A stretch of DNA of 35,273 nt from Faecalibacillus intestinalis (GCF_003024685.1 NZ_PYLQ01000026.1:1-35273); one strand, 5' to 3'; positions 8,056-16,020 are shown, counted from the stretch's first letter. Notes: generated by a model from the sequence alone, not told the origin. A program made the numbers and translations.

Positions 8056-8892
8056 TTAATAAGATAATCCTGGATTGAAGAATCCAACAAACACACCAAT
8101 AAAGGCAACAACAACTAATAATAACATTACTTTAATTGGTGACATTTTCTTTTTAGATAATAAATACCAACATCCAACAACAAAGACAGCTGTTAATAAT
8201 CCTGGATAAACACCATCTAATGTTTTTTGTAAATCTAAGAATGGTTTTTTAGCTCCAGCTGCTGTCATCGTAAATGAAGTTGTTACTGAAATCCATGTTG
8301 CTGATACAGCACCGATAACAATACCACCTAACATTGTGACTGATTCTCTTAAAGCTTCCCCTTGAGGACCAACTAAGAAATCAACCGCTTTTCCACCTAA
8401 TTCATATCCTTTGAAATATAAGAATTTCATTCCAAAGTAAGCAAATAAGTTCCATACAATGATGTACATGATAGCTCCAAGAGGTGAACCTCCTGTAGAC
8501 ATACCTAAAGCAATACCAAGTAAAATAGGAATAACTGTTCCTACAACTAGGGAATCCCCAATACCGGCGATTGGTCCCATTAAACCAGCTCTTAAACCGT
8601 TGATTGTTTCATCATCAACATCTTCTGTTCCGTTGGCACGTGCTTCTTCTAACCCAGCTGTCATCCCAACAATAACAGTACCAAGTTGAGGTTCTGTATT
8701 AAAGAAAGCAGTGTATGTTTTCATTGATCTTGCTTGATCTTCTTTTTTATCATAAAGTTCTTCTACTACTGGTAACATAGAGCATAGATAACCAAAAGTT
8801 TGCATATGTTCTTGAGAGAAGCATGTTAAGTTTCCATAATACCAATTGTGGAAGGATTTAGTTAATGTTTTTTTAGATAGTTTCTTTTCCAT
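8056..8892 (-). CDS. PTS mannose/fructose/sorbose-family IID component
   Basis: A 278-residue EIID subunit of the mannose-family permease. Typical sequence: SFHNWYYGNLTCFSQEHMQTFGYLCSMLP near the N-terminus, FFNTEPQLGTVIVGMTAGLEE, and GLRAGLMGPIAGIGDSLVVGTVIPIL; the C-terminal end carries hydrophobic segments ending GVFVGFFNPGLSY. It forms the membrane channel with IIC. I choose the ATG at 8890-8892: GAGGAGG precedes it, while an upstream in-frame start would overlap the IIC stop region. The IIC stop lies one base upstream of the ATG. Exact sugar cannot be told from sequence. Confidence 0.93.
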   Translation of the reverse strand: MEKKLSKKTLTKSFHNWYYGNLTCFSQEHMQTFGYLCSMLPVVEELYDKKEDQARSMKTYTAFFNTEPQLGTVIVGMTAGLEEARANGTEDVDDETINGLRAGLMGPIAGIGDSLVVGTVIPILLGIALGMSTGGSPLGAIMYIIVWNLFAYFGMKFLYFKGYELGGKAVDFLVGPQGEALRESVTMLGGIVIGAVSATWISVTTSFTMTAAGAKKPFLDLQKTLDGVYPGLLTAVFVVGCWYLLSKKKMSPIKVMLLLVVVAFIGVFVGFFNPGLSY

Positions 8893-8893
8893 C

Positions 8894-9739
8894 TTAAATA
8901 TCCTCCTCATCTTCATCATCAAAGTCTCCTGCAGGTGCAGCTACTCTTTGATTTTGTAACATTTTTAATTTGTAGTTAATTAAAGCAAACATACCAGCAA
9001 TCACTGTTGCTGCAACTAAATTGATTCCCATTGAAGCAGCAAGAGTAAATCCAAAGAAAAATGGAATGAAATCTACTGCTTTTGTAACAATTTGTTTTAA
9101 TAAGATTGCAATTCCGACACATGGTAATAATGATCCAACTGTAAATAAAGTTTTCATAGCTAATCCATCCATAGGTAATGTTGTTTTAATAAGTTCAACA
9201 ACATCTGCTCCTAATTTACACATAATTAAGGCTGGAATAAATGAACATAAAATATGTGAAATCCAAGGTAATACCATATCTACAAGATATAATTTATGAT
9301 AATCCCCTTTTTCAACAGCTTTCCATCCAACATGTTGCCATGCTAAGTTGATTGTTGCTGTTCCATAGAATAATACTGTACCTAAAGTACCAACCATTGT
9401 TCCAAATGAAGTTGCAAGAGCTGCTCCTTCTTTTGTGGCAGCTGATAAACCATAACTATTTAACGCTACCATTGCAAGTGGAATCCCAATGTAACTTACA
9501 GCACGAACGTCTGCTGAAACGGTTCCACCTGGAGTAACTAATGCAATGTAGACAACTTGCATTGCTGCTCCTACTAAAATACCTGTTTTGATATCTCCTA
9601 AGATAATCCCACAAACAAGTCCCCCAATTAAAGGACGACCTAATGTGTAGTTACCAAAGGAAGTACCACCTAATCCTGGCATACTTGATAAACAAGCAAA
9701 TAAACCAAGTAATGCCGCTTGTAACCAACTAATTGTCAT
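8894..9739 (-). CDS. PTS mannose/fructose/sorbose-family IIC component
   Basis: A 281-residue EIIC subunit with about seven to eight hydrophobic segments. Marks: MTISWLQAALLGLFACLSSM, GGTSFGNYTLGRPLIGGLVCGIILGD, GAAMQVVYIALVTPGGTVSADV. It transports the sugar together with IID. Ribosome site AAAGGGGAAG before ATG 9737-9739. The acidic tail (GDFDDEDEEDI) resembles the tail of the IIA protein in the same operon (VVEDDEDDI). Confidence 0.93.
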   Translation of the reverse strand: MTISWLQAALLGLFACLSSMPGLGGTSFGNYTLGRPLIGGLVCGIILGDIKTGILVGAAMQVVYIALVTPGGTVSADVRAVSYIGIPLAMVALNSYGLSAATKEGAALATSFGTMVGTLGTVLFYGTATINLAWQHVGWKAVEKGDYHKLYLVDMVLPWISHILCSFIPALIMCKLGADVVELIKTTLPMDGLAMKTLFTVGSLLPCVGIAILLKQIVTKAVDFIPFFFGFTLAASMGINLVAATVIAGMFALINYKLKMLQNQRVAAPAGDFDDEDEEDI

Positions 9740-9769
9740 AATTTTTCTTCCCCTTTATTTATATATTTG

Positions 9770-10261
9770 TTAAAAACCAAATTTATCTTTAAAATCATCC
9801 CATGTTCCAATTGAAACATCTGGTAATAAAGCAAATTTGATTGTATAACCTGCTTTAGCCAAAGCTTCAAAAGCTTCTGCTTCTTCTTGTGTAATCGATT
9901 GATTGTTTCCTAGTTTTGTTGCCCCTTCACGATCATTACAAGGTCCAACAATAACTGTTTTAATACCACAATCAAATCCTTGATCAACAAGAATTTTTTT
10001 CATATCAATAGGATTTTTAGTAATTAAGAAATATTGATCTTGACTATCTAAAACCTTTTGACTTTTCTTTTGCCAAGCTTCCATTGTCCATACAAATGTT
10101 TTCTTTCCACTGGCTGATTTGTAAGCTGCTTTTAATACTGAATTATTTGCTGCTTTATCGTTTACAGCCACTAAACCATCGCATGGGTATTCTCTTGCCC
10201 AACGTGTACATGTTTGACCGTGAATCATACGATCATCAATTCTAATAAATGAAACTGACAT
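9770..10261 (-). CDS. PTS mannose/fructose/sorbose-family IIB component
   Basis: A 163-residue soluble EIIB of the mannose family. The phosphoryl-accepting histidine is His14 in RIDDRMIHGQTCTRW, the classic motif. Length is normal for a separate IIB domain. It receives phosphate from IIA (next gene upstream, 12-bp gap) and passes it to the sugar during uptake by IIC/IID. Ribosome site AAGGAGG before the ATG. Confidence 0.94.
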   Translation of the reverse strand: MSVSFIRIDDRMIHGQTCTRWAREYPCDGLVAVNDKAANNSVLKAAYKSASGKKTFVWTMEAWQKKSQKVLDSQDQYFLITKNPIDMKKILVDQGFDCGIKTVIVGPCNDREGATKLGNNQSITQEEAEAFEALAKAGYTIKFALLPDVSIGTWDDFKDKFGF

Positions 10262-10273
10262 TTTTCTTCCTCC

Positions 10274-10696
10274 TTAAATATCATCTTCGTCGTCTTCTAC
10301 GACTTTAAATTCTTGTAAAGCAGTTGTTGCTTCACTTAAGACAGCTTGTACAAAGGAATCTCCTTGTAAAGTATCTTTCATTAATACTGAAGTAAGGGCT
10401 AATGGTAAATTCATCCCACCAATTGTTGTTGTCTTTTCCATTAAACCTTTTTCAGCTAAAACATTTAAAGCAGTTGTAAGTGGTGATCCTCCTACAATAT
10501 CCGCTAATAAAACAATTTCATCATCTTCATGAATGTCCTTAACACTTTCTTTAAAAATTTCCGCAAATTCATCTGCTGTCTTTCCATCAGGTAAACCTGA
10601 AGCAATCACATCATCCCTTTGTCCTGCCAACATCATTAATGATGTTTTTAAACCAGCTGCAAATTCACCATGACTTACTAATACTAAATATTTCAT
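10274..10696 (-). CDS. PTS mannose/fructose/sorbose-family IIA component
   Basis: A 140-residue EIIA of the mannose family. The active histidine is His9 in YLVLVSHGEFA; DIVGGSPLTTALNV and GGMNLPLALTSVLM are typical. Start at ATG 10694-10696 behind CAAGGAGGGAAGG; upstream extension would overlap this site. First gene of IIA-IIB-IIC-IID-membrane protein. Its control region holds a promoter with a cre site and three phased copies of an operator shared with the neighbouring sensory operon, so expression likely depends on that two-component system and CcpA. Confidence 0.93.
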   Translation of the reverse strand: MKYLVLVSHGEFAAGLKTSLMMLAGQRDDVIASGLPDGKTADEFAEIFKESVKDIHEDDEIVLLADIVGGSPLTTALNVLAEKGLMEKTTTIGGMNLPLALTSVLMKDTLQGDSFVQAVLSEATTALQEFKVVEDDEDDI

Positions 10697-10718
10697 GTCC
10701 TTCCCTCCTTGCACCTAT

Positions 10719-10746
10719 AGAATACCAAATATGAAAGCACTTGCAA
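10719..10746 (-). promoter_or_regulatory. PTS operon promoter with overlapping cre site
   Basis: On the minus strand TTGCAA (10741-10746), 16-bp spacer, TATTCT (10719-10724). On the plus strand TGAAAGCACTTGCA at 10732-10745 matches the CcpA cre consensus TGNAANCGNNNNCA except one position (A for G), and covers the -35 box, so catabolite repression is likely. Promoter hexamers are moderate, as expected for an activated promoter. Confidence 0.65.
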
Positions 10747-10770
10747 TGTGTCTTCAATCACGACTTTTAA

Positions 10771-10826
10771 GTGACAAAAATCATAAAAAAATTGACAAAT
10801 ATCATTCCAACTATGACATTTGTCAT
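10771..10826 (-). promoter_or_regulatory. Triple operator array upstream of the PTS promoter
   Basis: Three related 14-bp dyads: GTGACAAAAATCAT (10771-10784), TTGACAAATATCAT (10792-10805), ATGACATTTGTCAT (10813-10826), starting exactly 21 bp apart, two helical turns. The third is near-perfectly palindromic and extends to 16 bp (10812-10827). They lie upstream of -35, where an activator would bind. The same motif occurs twice before the sensory operon (15095-15132), pointing to its LuxR-type response regulator. Confidence 0.75.
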
Positions 10827-10830
10827 AAAT

Positions 10831-10854
10831 AAAAAAGATAGCCACAAGCTATCT
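10831..10854 (-). terminator. Terminator of the sensory operon
   Basis: Stem AGATAGC / GCTATCT (7 bp) with a 5-nt loop and six T on the minus strand; the TAG stop of the last gene (10853-10855) overlaps the stem. Confidence 0.8.
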
Positions 10855-12139
10855 ATTTCAATTCATTTTCTAATTTCTTTTGTATCTTATTAAGATCATT
10901 ATCAATTGTTCCTTGATCAATACTTTGATTAATCAAATAATCTGCTTTTTCTAGAATATTTTCATATTCTTTAAACTTTGGTTCTACTAACGTATTTTCT
11001 AAAATCTTATTTAAAACATCTGAATCTAAAGAAGCATAAGAAACTGCATCCTGTGCTAAGATTTCCTTTGTTCTCTTTGATAACATGACCTTCTTTAAAG
11101 GAGAGGCTCCCTTCGAATTATCAAGTAGAGATTGTTGAATATCTTCGTCCATCGTCAACATTTTTAAAAATTCCCACGCTATTTCTTGATGCTTTGTTTG
11201 TGAAGACATTCCTATTAATGAAGTGTCTAAATGTGTTGTAATCGTATTTGATTTTGTTCCCGGCATTGAAATACAACTCCATTTAAAAGATGTATATTTA
11301 CTAATACGATAAGGATAAGGTTGGTAGGTACGGTATTGAGCAAAGGTCAGAGGACAAAAAGCGACTTTCCCTTGATCAAAATCTTCTGATGAAACTTGAT
11401 AGCCATTTGATAAAGCTTTAAGCTTTGTCAAATATAAAAACGCTTCTTTGACTTCTTTTTTATCAAGATGACAATTATCTTCTTTAAAAACTTGTAACCC
11501 ATAACAATCAAGAACATCTTGCCAATCAAAGCCATAATAGCCATATTGATCGATGACACCATCATTATTTGTATCCTTTGTAACTTGATTACTAATATTA
11601 TAAAAATCATCAATAGTCCAATTACTTGAAGGAATAGCAATACCTTCTTTGGTAAGTAAATCATGATTGATACACATAATTGTTGGATTGATTTCATAAG
11701 GAAGTGCATATTGACTTCCATTATTTCCAGCAAATAAAGCACTTTGATAAAAAAGAGAAGTATCTATTCGTTCTTCTTTAATAAGTCGATCTAAATTCTT
11801 TAAAATACCAATAGAAGATAACGTATTAAAATCATCAGGAAGTACCATAAACACATCAGGTGTTGTTCCTTTGGTAATTTCATTAGCAAGCCATGAAGAA
11901 TAATCATCTTTTATAATTCCACTTTTATACTCAACATGAACATTGGGGTATTTCTTTTCAAATTTCTTGATTGCTTGATCAATAACTTGATAACTTTCCC
12001 CATTAGGCACATCCCAACTACTTCCAGCATAAAGTCCTAAAGTAAGAGTAATATCACGACTTGGATCATTGATCAAACAATAAATAAGAACTAAAGAAAG
12101 ACTTACTAACGTAAGAATACCCTTTTTTATTCTAGTCAC
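10853..12139 (-). CDS. Membrane-anchored family 1 solute-binding protein, probable sugar co-sensor
   Basis: A 428-residue extracellular solute-binding protein of the maltose-binding type (SBP_bac_1): one N-terminal hydrophobic helix (GILTLVSLSLVLIYCLI), then a two-lobed domain with AIKKFEKKYPNVHVEYKSGI, GTTPDVFMVLPDDFNTLSSIG, YALPYEINPTIMCINHDLL and the SNWTIDDFYNISNQVTKDTNNDGVIDQYG stretch common in such proteins. There is no clear lipobox, so it is probably anchored by an uncleaved helix. The likely start is GTG 12137-12139, overlapping the regulator stop (GTGACTAG) and preceded by GGTGA; a GTG nine bases upstream is possible. No ABC permease or ATPase gene is near. Last gene of binding protein-kinase-regulator-binding protein, so a sensing role is likely. 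Confidence 0.8.
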   Translation of the reverse strand: MTRIKKGILTLVSLSLVLIYCLINDPSRDITLTLGLYAGSSWDVPNGESYQVIDQAIKKFEKKYPNVHVEYKSGIIKDDYSSWLANEITKGTTPDVFMVLPDDFNTLSSIGILKNLDRLIKEERIDTSLFYQSALFAGNNGSQYALPYEINPTIMCINHDLLTKEGIAIPSSNWTIDDFYNISNQVTKDTNNDGVIDQYGYYGFDWQDVLDCYGLQVFKEDNCHLDKKEVKEAFLYLTKLKALSNGYQVSSEDFDQGKVAFCPLTFAQYRTYQPYPYRISKYTSFKWSCISMPGTKSNTITTHLDTSLIGMSSQTKHQEIAWEFLKMLTMDEDIQQSLLDNSKGASPLKKVMLSKRTKEILAQDAVSYASLDSDVLNKILENTLVEPKFKEYENILEKADYLINQSIDQGTIDNDLNKIQKKLENELK

Positions 12140-12812
12140 TATCGTCACCAAATTCTTGCATTGTGACCCCTGTTTGAACAGCCCAGATGGCAAGTTGCGT
12201 ACGATCACGTAATTCTAATTTTGACAAAACAATGCTAACATAATTACGCACAGTTCCTTCTGATAAATAAAGTTTTTGAGCAATTTCTTTATTAGATAAA
12301 CCAAAACCAACTTGTTGAATGACTTTCAATTCAGCCTGTGTTAAATCTTTTGATAAAGAATCATCGACTTGGATAGCATAATTACTCATAGACATCTTGG
12401 AAAAAAGTTTAAATACTTTTGTCGCAATATCAGGATTAATCATCGCTCCACCATTATAAACTGTACAAATGGCATGATAAAGTTCATCCATGCTGACGCC
12501 TTTTAACAAATAACCGCTTGCTCCATATTTTAAAGCACTAAAAACAAATTCATCATCATCAAAAGTGGTAAGGATAATGATTTTAATATCTGGATATTTT
12601 TCTTTGACAGCCTTTGTACAATAAACACCGTCCATTTCTGGCATACGAATATCCATTAAAATAACATCCGGCCTTTCTTTTTTTATACTCTCAAGAACTG
12701 CAAAACCATTTTCAACAGCATCTACGACTTTCAAATCTTCATGTGTTGATAATACGATTTGTAAGGATTGTCTAATAAGTTCTTGATCATCTGCAATCAT
12801 CACTTTAATCAT
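12132..12812 (-). CDS. LuxR/NarL-type response regulator
   Basis: A 226-residue two-domain regulator. Receiver domain residues about 1-120 with D8/D9 (IADDQ), phosphoacceptor D54 (DVILMDIRMPEMDG), T82/T83 and K104 (YLLKGVS). C-terminal LuxR HTH at about 155-215 (LTQAELKVIQQVGFGLSNKEIAQKLYLSEGTVRNYVSIVLSKLELRDRTQL, shown by its first part LTQAELKVIQ and SEGTVRNYV). It overlaps the kinase gene by 8 bp and the following binding-protein gene by about 8 bp. LuxR-type regulators bind dyads; the shared dyads before the PTS operon and before this operon are the candidate targets. Confidence 0.93.
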   Translation of the reverse strand: MIKVMIADDQELIRQSLQIVLSTHEDLKVVDAVENGFAVLESIKKERPDVILMDIRMPEMDGVYCTKAVKEKYPDIKIIILTTFDDDEFVFSALKYGASGYLLKGVSMDELYHAICTVYNGGAMINPDIATKVFKLFSKMSMSNYAIQVDDSLSKDLTQAELKVIQQVGFGLSNKEIAQKLYLSEGTVRNYVSIVLSKLELRDRTQLAIWAVQTGVTMQEFGDDSD

Positions 12813-14106
12813 CTTTTTTTCCTCCTATTTTTGGTATTTCTACAACTGTTCTAAATCCTTCTTCACTATAAAAATGTATCGTTCCATTTAATATGGCAAC
12901 ACGTTCATGCATTTGTTTCAAGCCATATCCATAATGAATTTCCTTACAGCCACTTCCATTATCTTGCATAATAATCATATATTTTTCCTCTTCGTCAAAA
13001 AGATGAATTTCAATATGAGAAGCATGTCCATGTCTTAATGCGTTTGTCATCGTTTCTTGAATAATTCTAAAAATAATATCTTCTTTCGTATTTTCAAAAT
13101 CAACATTTTCCCATTCATAATACAAATCAACATTTAAATGAGAAACACTTTGAAATTCCTCAATCATTTTAATCAAACCATCTTTTAAAGTTCTTTGATC
13201 AAGTGCTCCCGGTCTTAACTTATATAAAGAACGTCGAACATCTTTAATACTTTCACGAACAACATTACTAATTACCAAAAGTTGTTCTTTTGACTTTTGT
13301 GGATCAATATCAATCAAAGCAATACAAGCATCAATTCCCGCCGAAATACCTGTTAAGGCATGCCCTAAAGTATCATGTATCTCTCTTGAAATTCTTTTTC
13401 TTTCTTTATCTTCTGCCATTTTTTCAGATAAAGCAGAATATGTTTTTAATTCATCATTGACTTTAGAAGCAAGTTGAAGTTCTTTACTGATTTTCTTTGT
13501 TTCTTCTTGTTGAACTAAAACTTGGCAAACAAGATAAAGAATAAATAGAACAACATTTAATGAAGCTAAAATATTTTTAGTAAATAACATAAATGTACGA
13601 CTTGAATTTGGATAAAATGATAAATAAGATTCAATACTTGGCATATGTATAATATTTGATAAAATATTATAATCTGAAATCAATAATAAACCAAAGGCCA
13701 TTAATAAAAGTAAGGCCATATGTTTAATATTTCTCATATTATAAAGTAAATCAGCAAAAACAAAGAGTAAAATTCCATTATAGGAGCCATTTAAACGAAT
13801 AATTAATAAAAATGAAAGAATAATTTCAATATAAACAAGACCATTCGCCATTTTTAAATTGTCTTTTTCTCTTAATTTCATTAATAAAACAAGAATGATA
13901 AAAAGAAAAATTGATTCAAAAAAGATATTTTGTGGTGTTCTAGTAATATAAGATACTTTATTTAAGAAATCTCGTGCATAATAATGCACTGAAATATATT
14001 TGGTAGAAAGTAAAAATAAAGAAGCATTATAGATAATAACAACCGCATTAATAAACAATAATGAATCTTTTAACTTTGTAACATATTCTTTTGTAAGATG
14101 ATTCAT
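12805..14106 (-). CDS. NarL/DegS-class (HisKA_3) sensor histidine kinase
   Basis: A 433-residue kinase with about six hydrophobic N-terminal segments (residues about 15-200) and short outside loops, so it has no large extracellular sensor of its own. A coiled linker follows, then the HisKA_3 box KRISREIHDTLGHALTGIS with phosphoacceptor H244, and the ATPase domain (ETMTNALRHGHASHIEIHLF, N-box; DNGSGC, G1; YGYGLKQMHERV, G2). The ATG at 14104-14106 overlaps the binding-protein stop (TAATG); a GTG nine bases upstream is less likely. Lack of a sensor domain suits ligand input through the co-encoded membrane-anchored binding proteins. This resembles in logic the XylFII-LytS and AraP-AraS systems, which use other kinase classes and ABC transporters. 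Confidence 0.9.
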   Translation of the reverse strand: MNHLTKEYVTKLKDSLLFINAVVIIYNASLFLLSTKYISVHYYARDFLNKVSYITRTPQNIFFESIFLFIILVLLMKLREKDNLKMANGLVYIEIILSFLLIIRLNGSYNGILLFVFADLLYNMRNIKHMALLLLMAFGLLLISDYNILSNIIHMPSIESYLSFYPNSSRTFMLFTKNILASLNVVLFILYLVCQVLVQQEETKKISKELQLASKVNDELKTYSALSEKMAEDKERKRISREIHDTLGHALTGISAGIDACIALIDIDPQKSKEQLLVISNVVRESIKDVRRSLYKLRPGALDQRTLKDGLIKMIEEFQSVSHLNVDLYYEWENVDFENTKEDIIFRIIQETMTNALRHGHASHIEIHLFDEEEKYMIIMQDNGSGCKEIHYGYGLKQMHERVAILNGTIHFYSEEGFRTVVEIPKIGGKKDD

Positions 14107-15059
14107 TATTGCCACCCCGTTATATCATATTCTTCTATATTTTCTTTGGTAATCAATTTTGTTGGAACAATAATTGAGCGTTTATACTTTTTATGATGTA
14201 ACATCTTATAAGCCACCTTGATTGTTTCTTTTCCTAAAGAAGTAGGTGATTGTGAAGATGTCCCCACAATCTCTTTCGTTTCTGCCAACAATTTCTTTAT
14301 ATTTGGTGAACCATCAACTCCGTAAATAAAAACATCATGCCCTAAATCATTTTCTTTTATAGAAGCCAGTGCTCCTAAAGCCGTTGGATCATTCAAACAA
14401 AAGACAACATCAAAATCAATTCCTTGTTGAATAATTTTATTTAAAGCAGGTAAAGCAAGTTCCGTTTGTCCTAAACAATCTTCACTTCCTACAATTTGAT
14501 AATTCTCATTTAAAGCAACTGTATCTTTAAAGCCGTTGATACGATCAACCGCTGACAAGGCTTTAGAATGTTCAAGTAAAGCAATACGTGCATGATCAAA
14601 GTGTTGCATCATATCTTTAGCACACTGTACTCCTGCATCATAATTATCTGAAACAACTGTACAATCTGCAATTTGATCATCACTAATAGGAGCATCGACT
14701 ACAATAATTTTAATTCCTGCTTTTTTGACTTCTTTTAATGTTTTATTAATACTCGAAGATTCAACAGGATTAATAATTAAAACATCGATTCCTAAAGAAA
14801 CAAGGTCTTTGATTTGTTCATTTTGTTTTTTAGGATCCAAAGCTGGATCTCTAGTATACAAAACATCCCCATGATTATTAACAACATTTTCTATTTCATT
14901 ATTTACAGCTTTATAGAAGGTATTATTCATTGTCATATAAGTTGCTCCAAATTTAATTTGTTTAGTATCAGTGTTTAAATAATGGTGATAGACAAAACAA
15001 ATCATAATAAGGCTTACAATACATGTTATTTTTAAAGCTTTATTTTTATAAAAAGACAT
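14106..15059 (-). CDS. Membrane-anchored ribose/galactose-type binding protein, probable sensor
   Basis: A 317-residue periplasmic-binding-protein fold of the Peripla_BP_4 (RbsB/MglB-like) class. One N-terminal helix (ITCIVSLIMICFVYHHYL, residues 11-28) lacks a lipobox, so it is probably an uncleaved anchor. The binding domain shows KFGATYMTMNNTFYKAVNNE, DVLIINPVESSSINKTL, TVVSDNYDAGVQCAKDMM, and FDVVFCLNDPTALGALASI, hinge and pocket motifs of the family. First gene of the sensory operon, with strong AGGAGG at the start and the operator motif in its promoter. With no transporter encoded, it most likely presents a bound monosaccharide to the kinase. Ligand not known; ribose-, xylose- or galactose-like sugars are the family's usual ligands. 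Confidence 0.85.
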   Translation of the reverse strand: MSFYKNKALKITCIVSLIMICFVYHHYLNTDTKQIKFGATYMTMNNTFYKAVNNEIENVVNNHGDVLYTRDPALDPKKQNEQIKDLVSLGIDVLIINPVESSSINKTLKEVKKAGIKIIVVDAPISDDQIADCTVVSDNYDAGVQCAKDMMQHFDHARIALLEHSKALSAVDRINGFKDTVALNENYQIVGSEDCLGQTELALPALNKIIQQGIDFDVVFCLNDPTALGALASIKENDLGHDVFIYGVDGSPNIKKLLAETKEIVGTSSQSPTSLGKETIKVAYKMLHHKKYKRSIIVPTKLITKENIEEYDITGWQ

Positions 15060-15088
15060 GCGTTTTCCTCCTATTCTCCCTTTATTTA

Positions 15089-15132
15089 ATTTTAATGATT
15101 TTTGTCATCTATGTAAATATGACAAATGTCAT
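15089..15132 (-). promoter_or_regulatory. Sensory-operon promoter with two operator copies
   Basis: Possible promoter TTTACA (15112-15117), 17-bp spacer, TAAAAT (15089-15094) on the minus strand. Operator ATGATTTTTGTCAT (15095-15108) fills the spacer; ATGACAAATGTCAT (15119-15132, extendable to 16 bp) lies just upstream of -35. Same motif as at 10771-10826. A site inside the core promoter suggests negative or tuned autoregulation. Confidence 0.65.
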
Positions 15133-15162
15133 AAAAAAAGTTGATTCTATTTTTGAATCAAC
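15133..15162 (-). terminator. Terminator of the EIIB-like gene
   Basis: Stem GTTGATTC / GAATCAAC (8 bp) with a 7-nt loop and seven T on the minus strand. The TAG stop (15147-15149) lies at the loop edge. Confidence 0.85.
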
Positions 15163-15425
15163 TGTTTTGCATATTTTATAATACTACTTCCATCTAATAA
15201 ACCATAATCTCTTAAAGAAATTACGCCTACCGGCACTTTAACTACCTTTTTAATTTCCTTTAAATCTTCACTTCTTTGTGGCGTAAGTAAAACTACATCG
15301 GCCTCTTGTAAATGCTCATTTAAAAACACTTCAATATCCATTAATTGACTTTTAGCTACTTCTTCTATTTTACGAACAAGCATATTTCCTGAAAAACCTG
15401 GTTTTGACAATAATGTTATCTTCAT
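15147..15425 (-). CDS. EIIB(lactose/cellobiose)-like protein lacking the catalytic cysteine
   Basis: A 92-residue protein with the layout of the lactose/chitobiose-type PTS EIIB: MKITLLSKPGFSGNMLVRKIEE aligns with the usual MKI-LLVCSAGMSTSLLVKKM start; then EADVVLLTPQ and VPVGVISLRDYGLLDGSSIIKYA match LLGPQ and the MRDYGMMNGEKVL ending. The position of the phosphoryl-accepting cysteine is Ser7, and the phosphate-binding loop is changed (SKPGFSGN). It therefore probably cannot carry phosphate through the usual chain. Start at ATG 15423-15425 behind TTGGAGG; the upstream frame codes only a hydrophobic stretch without a ribosome site. It sits alone, just upstream of the sensory operon. It may be a decoy or regulatory relative; the family call rests on pattern. 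Confidence 0.65.
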   Translation of the reverse strand: MKITLLSKPGFSGNMLVRKIEEVAKSQLMDIEVFLNEHLQEADVVLLTPQRSEDLKEIKKVVKVPVGVISLRDYGLLDGSSIIKYAKQLIQK

Positions 15426-15510
15426 ATAAGACCTCCAAACACATAGTACTAATATAATAAATGAAATAGCTAAAATACACAATATCTATTTTAGTTGTTT
15501 ATTTATATTT

Positions 15511-16002
15511 TCATTGATCACACAATGCTTGTAATTTTAAATAATCACAACAAAAACTCGTCAAAAATTCATCTTTCTTTACAAAAACAGCATTGACAAC
15601 GTTATTAATTTTTCTTTCTATTTCTTCACGAGTAGATTGTTTCTTTAAATATATATACTCATTATTTAAATAATCTTTATACTTATCATTATTAATATCT
15701 ATTCTTTTATATACACCTTGAGGAACAGGTATCATGTTATTAATAAGCAATGCAGCAATGATTTCGTGACTTTCGTTGTAAATTTCTACTGTTGTTCTCG
15801 GATTTCTTCTTTTTCCATTTTTTCTTAAAGGCTTTGAAGTTAATGGTATAAAATATGTATAATCTTCTATTCCAACAATAATTCCTACAAATCTTCTACC
15901 CAATTTTAAATTCACTCTAAAATCATACTGAAATAAATACTGCCTATAATCGCTTTCTATATCATATAAAGCAATTTTATTATCTTTTAAATGTATTTTC
16001 AT
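15511..16002 (-). CDS. toxN: Type III toxin-antitoxin toxin, ToxN/AbiQ-type endoribonuclease
   Basis: A 163-residue protein. Its N-terminal barrel shows the family's signature: DYRQYLFQYDFRV, then RRFVGIIVGIEDYTYFIPLTSKP, a basic stretch KNGKRRNPRTT, and ALLINNMIPVPQGVYKRIDI; the C-terminus is helical. ToxN/AbiQ proteins are sequence-specific RNases that cut cellular or phage RNA and their own antitoxin RNA, and many act as abortive-infection phage defence. Immediately upstream lie a terminator hairpin and three 34-nt direct repeats, the hallmark of the RNA antitoxin, in the order repeats-terminator-toxin known for ToxIN. Start ATG 16000-16002 behind AGAGAG. The context alone is nearly decisive; subtype versus TenpIN/CptIN needs comparison. 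Confidence 0.9.
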   Translation of the reverse strand: MKIHLKDNKIALYDIESDYRQYLFQYDFRVNLKLGRRFVGIIVGIEDYTYFIPLTSKPLRKNGKRRNPRTTVEIYNESHEIIAALLINNMIPVPQGVYKRIDINNDKYKDYLNNEYIYLKKQSTREEIERKINNVVNAVFVKKDEFLTSFCCDYLKLQALCDQ

Positions 16003-16020
16003 ATTTTCTCTCTATGAAGA

